64,000 nt of DNA. It comes from Didymella arachidicola (taxonomy: Eukaryota > Ascomycota > Dothideomycetes > Pleosporales > Didymellaceae). Below, one piece after another: positions 59,015 through 64,000 of this stretch. A program made the translations under genes and the position numbers. The notes under the pieces were generated by a model. That model saw only the letters and a program-made list of their open reading frames with translations, did not search any database and had not been told where the DNA came from. The first letter of the stretch is position 1. Each line of letters opens with the position of its first letter. The DNA lies in the NCBI GenBank assembly GCA_016630955.3, contig CM049988.1, positions 248,001 through 312,000 of the forward strand, in the 5' to 3' direction.

Positions 59015-59336
59015 ATTTGTGATGACGGACAGTTTTATGGAAGATGGTAGTGAGATATCAAACTTAGGTAGAAAGGCTTGGTGTGGCACCAAACAGAGGG
59101 ATGAGTCTCACTTATATAGTGATACCAGGCAATGTTTTCAGATGGCGCCCTCGTAGGGAATCATCGAGTCGTCAAAGACTGCCTTACAAATCGCGGCCTT
59201 TTCCAAGGTTCTAATCGGAGATTAGCTAGGTTTGTCTTTTGCTGAGGCTATTCGAGAATAGAACATAGACCTACTCAACACTAGTTCGGATGACCATTTC
59301 GCCCTTTCCGGTCTAGCGGTGCTCATTCGCCCATCT
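59015..59336. other. Promoter of the SDR gene and 3' end of the bZIP gene
   Basis: About 320 bases; a TATATAGTGA stretch at about 59115 lies roughly 100 bases upstream of the SDR start and may be a TATA-like element. Confidence 0.4.
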
Positions 59337-60489
59337 TTAACCAGAACTCAGGTCAGGGAAGCGCATGGGTTCCTCCCCGCGCATTCGCCTCCACCGATTG
59401 CTAGATTCAAACAGTTCGTAACATCCTTGCACGGCCCACGCCCATTTCTCGAGAAATGCCGGCGTGGCCTCCCAGCTATGCATGTCGTACGGTTCGCCCC
59501 AGACAATAAGGCCATTGCGGCCCGCAGTCACCTCGTCTTCATCATAGTCTGTTGCGCGTAGCGGATTTGAATGGTTTGGGTCAGTCACAGTGAAGGTGTA
59601 GAACGTGCGGCGTTGCTCTTGAGATGGCGTGAAACTGATGAGCGAGCCAATGAGATCCTGGAGCAGCTCCCAGTGGTCGTATTTGTCCTCGTGCCGAATC
59701 AGGTTATCGCGGACACGGGGAAAGGGAATCAGGTTGATCCAGAGAGAGTGCAAGCGAGTCCGCTGCAATTGGGTCGGGCGTAGGCAAAGAGGGATGTTCG
59801 GGTTCAGCGGATATACCATGGTATCATCACGGTATGAGCCACCGATAGGGCAGGTTGTAGGAGAGGAAGGCGCCTTCGTCCATCCAGTCAGAAGCACATT
59901 GAATTGAATAAGGTGGAACAGATGATCAGTTGACAGAGGAAAGATGACTGCTGGCGGGGTCAGGGATGTTTGTTCACAGCATAGGTCGGTCGGCCGGAGC
60001 GCTTGGGGAAATCCCCTGTTTTCGAGTGGTACCGTGAACACAGTAGCCCGAGACTGGGGGATTTGGCGTACGACACTTGCAAATGTTATGCCCCCCACTG
60101 CTGATGGGGTAAATCCGGATGGAGCATCGTCCAACTCATCGAGTCGCCATCGCTTTATAACGAATGGACGCGGCGTGCGGGTGCACGCCTGGTTTGAGGT
60201 TTGATTTCTAAGACCTTGAAGTTCAGTTAGCTCAGCTAGCTCAGCCAACTTTGAGGCACTGAATGGGTGACTGACGATGCGCTCTTTGATTGTTTCGGTT
60301 TTGAAGCCTTCTGCGCTGCGTGACCTGAGTCTTAGTGTCAAGAACGTGATCGGCATTCTTAAGATCATCGCTGATCCTGTCCAAGTCACTCGGAAGAAGC
60401 CGTACCATGGATCGCTTCATCTTTTCGCTTGTCCAAGAGGCTGTGTCGTGTTGTAGTTGTCGAGTTGTAGCTGTTGTGCCAATTGACAT
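59337..60489 (-). CDS. bZIP-type transcription factor with DUF3425 domain
   Basis: Two exons (60489-60276 and 60214-59337, 61-nt intron with branch GAGCTAACTG) give 363 residues. A basic region QRRRLQNRNNQRAHR (58-72) matches the bZIP DNA-contact pattern NxxAQxxxR with Asn in place of the usual Ala. A regular leucine zipper does not follow, as is common in this family. The C-terminal 200 residues form DUF3425: LFHLIQFNVLLTGW, PLCLRPTQLQRTRLHSLWI, LIVWGEPYD and AWAVQGCYELFESSNRWR. Such proteins are nuclear regulators of mostly unknown targets. The start could also be at 60516 (nine residues more). Confidence 0.82.
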
Positions 60490-60872
60490 GACAGTCGGGC
60501 CGTAGTCCTGGACCACAAATGACTGCAGTACGCTACTTTAGCTTCGATCAACGGCGCTAAGCCAAGAACGGTAATATTGTCATCGTGGAACTGCGGACAG
60601 CGCCTGCATTACTCGGACTCGCGTTAATCGATCGTTGCAGCAAAGCTTTATAGGTAGCATGGCTTCAATAACGGCATTAATGTGGACTCCACAAGTCCCA
60701 GAAACGGTAGGCAAGCAAGCAAGCATTAAAGTGCAACTGTGACAAGAGTCCAAAGTAGACCAGTAAACGTAACCCAGATAGTACAAGTATAAATGCACTT
60801 CTATCTTACCACGCTGTCGCTACAATCCTATTCCCATACACTTCGAAACATTAATCTAGTGACCATCCTACA
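60490..60872. promoter_or_regulatory. Divergent promoter region
   Basis: About 380 bases between the starts of the bZIP gene and the broken SnoaL-like gene. No repeat or RNA gene seen. Confidence 0.4.
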
Positions 60873-61341
60873 ATGCCCTCAGTTTCTTCCGCTTCAGCTC
60901 TCCGAGCCCGCATAGAGACCACAGCTCGCGCCCTACTGTCAGAATACGAAGAAGATTTCTCACAACAAGATGCTGCTGTCATCAATCGCGATTTCACCTC
61001 TGACTACAGATGATTTCTGCTTCCTGCGTCCGTTCCTACCGCCTTCGGACTCCCGGCCAGGTGACTCCTACTTCGACACCGTTGAGTATCAGCAGACATT
61101 TGCCAATGACTTCAAGCGCCTTGTGTTCAAGAGCAACGTTATGATTAACCTGTTTATTGATACGGGGGCACGTCGAGCGGCTTTTACAAGTGTCGCGGAT
61201 GTCGAAACGCGTGCAGTGGAGAAGTACCAGGCAGAGACGGTGTAGACATTGTACTTCAACAACGATAGGCCGAAGGTCGTAAATGTTGTAAAGTTTTGTA
61301 ACAAGCATGTTATTTTGAGGATGGCAAATGCTGGCGAGTAG
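60873..61341 (+). pseudogene. Broken SnoaL-like (NTF2-fold) gene
   Basis: The start at 60873 reads MPSVSSASALRARIE and DAAVINRDFTSDYR, then meets TGA at 61011-61013 where relatives continue with an aromatic residue, then FLLPASVPTAFGLP. A one- or two-base shift near 61050 moves it to the frame DSYFDTVEYQQTFANDFK and INLFIDTGARRAAFTSVAD. A second stop, TAG at 61243-61245, interrupts ETV and TLYFNNDRPKVV, and the end is CNKHVILRMANAGE at 61341. The layout (about 155 residues, single domain) fits the fungal SnoaL-like family often found in secondary-metabolism clusters. Two stops and a shift make it non-functional. Confidence 0.7.
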
Positions 61342-63098
61342 ACCGTTTGACCACCACAATATTTGAAGCGCTCGCTATGCCTTTCAGAACGCGTACAGAT
61401 GATGGAGAAGGTCTTCTCGAATATAGAATATGGCTGAACTGTCTTGGCGTGTCACACTCAGGCTTTTAGGAAGAATTTCCAAGCCCCAAAGTGTGGAGTA
61501 CGAAGTTCGAAAAGTGATGTTTGATAGGTATACAAAAGCCCACGAGTGTGAATGCCATGCAATGATAGGTATCATTGCAACATACTATTGAAGGAATATT
61601 ATTGGGACATCAAATGGGTCTCAAGCTACTTTCACCACCGCTGCATGACGCTCAAAATATTGCAAAGATCCTTGAATGTGTCGGGTGAGAAGAAGACAAT
61701 CGAGGGCCAAATCCACCCGTCGGTGGTCGTTCCACCTTCACTACAAGTCGACAACCTGATCGTTCCTATAGTTTCGACACGCTCAAGAACATAAACTCTC
61801 AAGATAAGCGCTATTGCCTTTAAATGACACCGAATACCGAAGGCTATTTCTCCATATGAACGTGACTTTTATCCGAGAATGTTATTGGGTGCCAATACGA
61901 TCGTGTCGTAGTAGATATATTGCAACTCTCGGTCGACTACATCGTCCATTCAAGGAATTGCATCGGCTGAGACTACGAGAGAGGCCATTGTGACAAACGT
62001 GATGGTAATTTGTAAAAGATTCATGGTTGTGACAGCACCCAATGGTTGAAAAGTTGAATGGGAGTGGAAACACGGGGTAGTGAGAGTTTTTCTGAGCCAT
62101 GGCTTCAGATTCTACGTACTTTCTCGAAAAGCGAGTGAAAGACGTGTGTACTCATTGGTGAAATCGTCCAGACCATCGACTTCTGGGAACCTCTCACTCA
62201 CAACACAGATGTCGTGATAAATCAAAGTAGGTACAAGGAACTAATTATTTTGTAGAGAAAGTCGCTCATGGCTACATGTTAATTTGACAAGAGAATGCGA
62301 TATCTAATATGTGTGTAGGGACAAGTACGATATAATCTGATAAAACCGAGGGCCTGGATAGGCATACGCACTTACGTCGAATTTGGATTTGCACAACATT
62401 CGATAGAATCAGTCAGGTAGAGTACAAACCTTGTGTTAGATGTTCTTATAATAAGGTGCGCCATACATAGTCGCTGTCTGTATGGAAGAGCCCTTCACAG
62501 CATCTCTTCATTGGCAGTACATTCGAGTAACGCGTAACGCGTAACTCTAACAAGAAAGAGGTCATACATCACCAAATCTTTGTGGCAAGTGATAAGATGA
62601 ATTTATTAGGCGCTGCTTGGTTCGTCTAGTGGTAAGATAACTAGGTCACCACAACAATATGAACTGCGCACATCGTTTCTCCTAGTTAGCCGGTTGTACG
62701 GCTATTAGGCATTTACGGAAATACCGCGAGCGCGCTCAATTTGCTCAACGCCAACTTCTTCTGAGTAACCAGGTCGCCCAAAGGATAAGAGCTGCGCACA
62801 TCAACTGTCCCGGCCAGACCCTTATAGAGCCAACTGCCGCCATCGGCACCAAATGGACAACTTTCAGCATTCGCAGATAAACCTTGTCGTATGCACGGCA
62901 CACGGGAGTATTCTTACTTGCGTCTGGCTCTTGCACCTGCATAACGCTAAACCTCGAACGGCGAGACTTTCTGATATACTTCTATTCCGCCTTGTCTATC
63001 TTGTTTGTAAACAAATAACGTCCCTTAACGTTTCGTTGTTGGGCCCTTTCCTTACTTGCATATTATCCCGCGCCCTTAGCCTGTGACCCGCCTTACCG
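61342..63098. other. Intergenic region, no gene recognised
   Basis: About 1.75 kb of mostly AT-rich DNA. I searched for tRNA-like boxes; the stretch at 62613-62700 has a TAGTGGTAAGA motif resembling an A box, but no matching B box or foldable arms. No repeat identified. Confidence 0.4.
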
Positions 63099-63788
63099 CT
63101 ACCTCTGATAAGCACCCGTCCCAGCATCATCTGTAAGCACAACATAGAATCCAACCGGACAAGCCTTCTGGCTCTGCCTAAAGATGAACGTCGTATCCTT
63201 CGAACACAAACTCCCGCTGACAGTGACTGGCCCGATTCCTGGAGGAATTCCACACGGTGCAGAGTTGACAATGTAGCTGTTTCCCGGCTTCATAATCGGC
63301 GGTGGGTTCGGTGGACTCGGTCCTGGGCGCGGCTGTTTCTCATATGTCGTCTCCCCTGGCACAGCTCCAGCATTGATATCATATCCAGTGAAGGTAAATT
63401 TTCCACTGCCTAAGAACACGAAGTCGCCAGGTGCTTGAAGATAGTCCGGGAGGTCGAAGACGAGGTTACAAACTTTGCCCTGCGTGGCGTCGGAGTCGAG
63501 GACGAGATTGAAGATCGTGCAGAAGTCGCCGGGTGTTACTTTTGCCCACTCGCTGTTTGGGTAGGCGGTTTTGGGGTTCTTGGAGCTGATTGGGACAAGT
63601 ACCGAAGTGGAAACACTGCCCTTCGGGAGCTTCCCATCTGGTTGTGCTGTATTCGCGGGGCATTTGGGGTAAAGCAGCTTGGTGAGCAGTCCAAGGGTCC
63701 GGGTCTCTAGTGATGAACGACTTGCTGGTGTAGTAGGAGCAGCAAAAGCTCCTATCAGGACAGCAGATAGCACTATGGATGCCTTCAT
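63099..63788 (-). CDS. Secreted But2-domain protein
   Basis: One exon, 229 residues from the ATG at 63788; the upstream in-frame ATG at 63998 would bury the signal peptide and is unlikely. MKASIVLSAVLIGAFAAP is a clear signal peptide. The mature part begins with a Leu/Arg-rich pro-like piece, then KLLYPKCPANTAQPDG and a beta-sandwich-like region with CTIFNLVLD, KVCNLVFDLPDY and GKFTFTGYDINAGAVPG, the pattern of the But2 C-terminal domain found in many secreted fungal proteins. Six cysteines could pair. A Pro-rich loop (PRPGPSPPNPPP) interrupts the domain. Its role is unknown; the name derives from a fission-yeast protein and does not imply ubiquitin binding here. Confidence 0.8.
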   Translation of the reverse strand: MKASIVLSAVLIGAFAAPTTPASRSSLETRTLGLLTKLLYPKCPANTAQPDGKLPKGSVSTSVLVPISSKNPKTAYPNSEWAKVTPGDFCTIFNLVLDSDATQGKVCNLVFDLPDYLQAPGDFVFLGSGKFTFTGYDINAGAVPGETTYEKQPRPGPSPPNPPPIMKPGNSYIVNSAPCGIPPGIGPVTVSGSLCSKDTTFIFRQSQKACPVGFYVVLTDDAGTGAYQR

Positions 63789-64000
63789 GCTGAGACGTGG
63801 AAAGGCCTTGATGCTAGAGTGATCAAGTGGCTGGAGACAAAGTATTGGTCGCGAGATAAATATTCGCAGAAACACAGCCGGTTCGCCTTTATACCTATGT
63901 ATGGTACATCTCTCGACTTCTTCTGACTTCAAACAGCGGGCTGATCTGCAGTTCAGGCTATTGATTCTGAAGGCTGTACCAGTACCGGTACTCTCCAACA

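Noticed and set aside
62613..62700. tRNA-like sequence with GTCTAGTGGTAAGA
   Set aside because: No fitting B box, anticodon arm or acceptor pairing found.

Overview
The window is nuclear DNA of a filamentous ascomycete, most likely a Dothideomycete. Nearly every gene is split by short GT-AG introns (about 41-75 nt, often with a CTAAC or CTGAC branch site). The families present are typical of Pezizomycotina: DUF3433 membrane protein, bZIP-DUF3425, HET, But2-domain secreted protein, Zn2Cys6 factor. A nuclear copy of the normally mitochondrial gene ATP8 also fits Dothideomycetes. Genes are well separated and interspersed with decayed genes and remnants of mobile DNA. I assembled exons by hand from frame continuity, splice motifs and recalled family features; no alignment or database search was run.

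Region by region: (a) 1.4-10.9 kb is the most interesting block. It holds four intact genes resembling the galactosaminogalactan (GAG) exopolysaccharide cluster of Aspergillus: a secreted deacetylase (agd3-like, CE18), a spherulin-4 glycosidase (sph3-like, GH135), a membrane-anchored endo-galactosaminidase (ega3-like, GH114) and a processive membrane GT2 glycosyltransferase. No uge3 epimerase is seen. The block is bracketed by a 280-bp foldback repeat on the left and by a small inverted-repeat element plus a pogo/Fot1-type transposase remnant on the right. (b) 12.1-18.9 kb is a graveyard: transposon relics, a 20-bp minisatellite, a broken HET gene, and broken SDR, alpha/beta hydrolase and metallo-beta-lactamase genes, with one intact small secreted protein. 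(c) 18.9-31.7 kb has a 1220-residue DUF3433 membrane protein, a type II membrane protein with an extracellular repeat-like domain, a 3.5-kb non-coding stretch and a Rua1-domain regulator. (d) 33.1-40.9 kb has three genes in tandem on the minus strand: an FAD monooxygenase, a Zn2Cys6 regulator and an ACS-family MFS transporter, plausibly one uptake-and-oxidation unit. (e) 41-48.7 kb has a TAG microsatellite, a broken NmrA/isoflavone-reductase gene, nuclear ATP8 and hypothetical genes. (f) 49-56.6 kb is conserved core: methionine-type permease, phenylalanyl-tRNA synthetase beta chain, and the MAPKK of the cell-wall integrity pathway. (g) 58-64 kb has an SDR with a one-base frameshift, a bZIP-DUF3425 factor, a broken SnoaL-like gene and a But2-domain secreted protein.

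How the genes work together: in block (a) the GT2 enzyme could polymerise and export an amino-sugar polymer, the deacetylase would remove acetyl groups so that the polymer sticks to surfaces, and the two hydrolases would trim it. Sph3- and ega3-like genes are divergent and share a promoter region of about 0.7 kb. Several broken genes appear to carry stop codons where a Trp or Gln is expected, mostly in a CpA-to-TpA context, which suggests past RIP-like mutation or simple decay.
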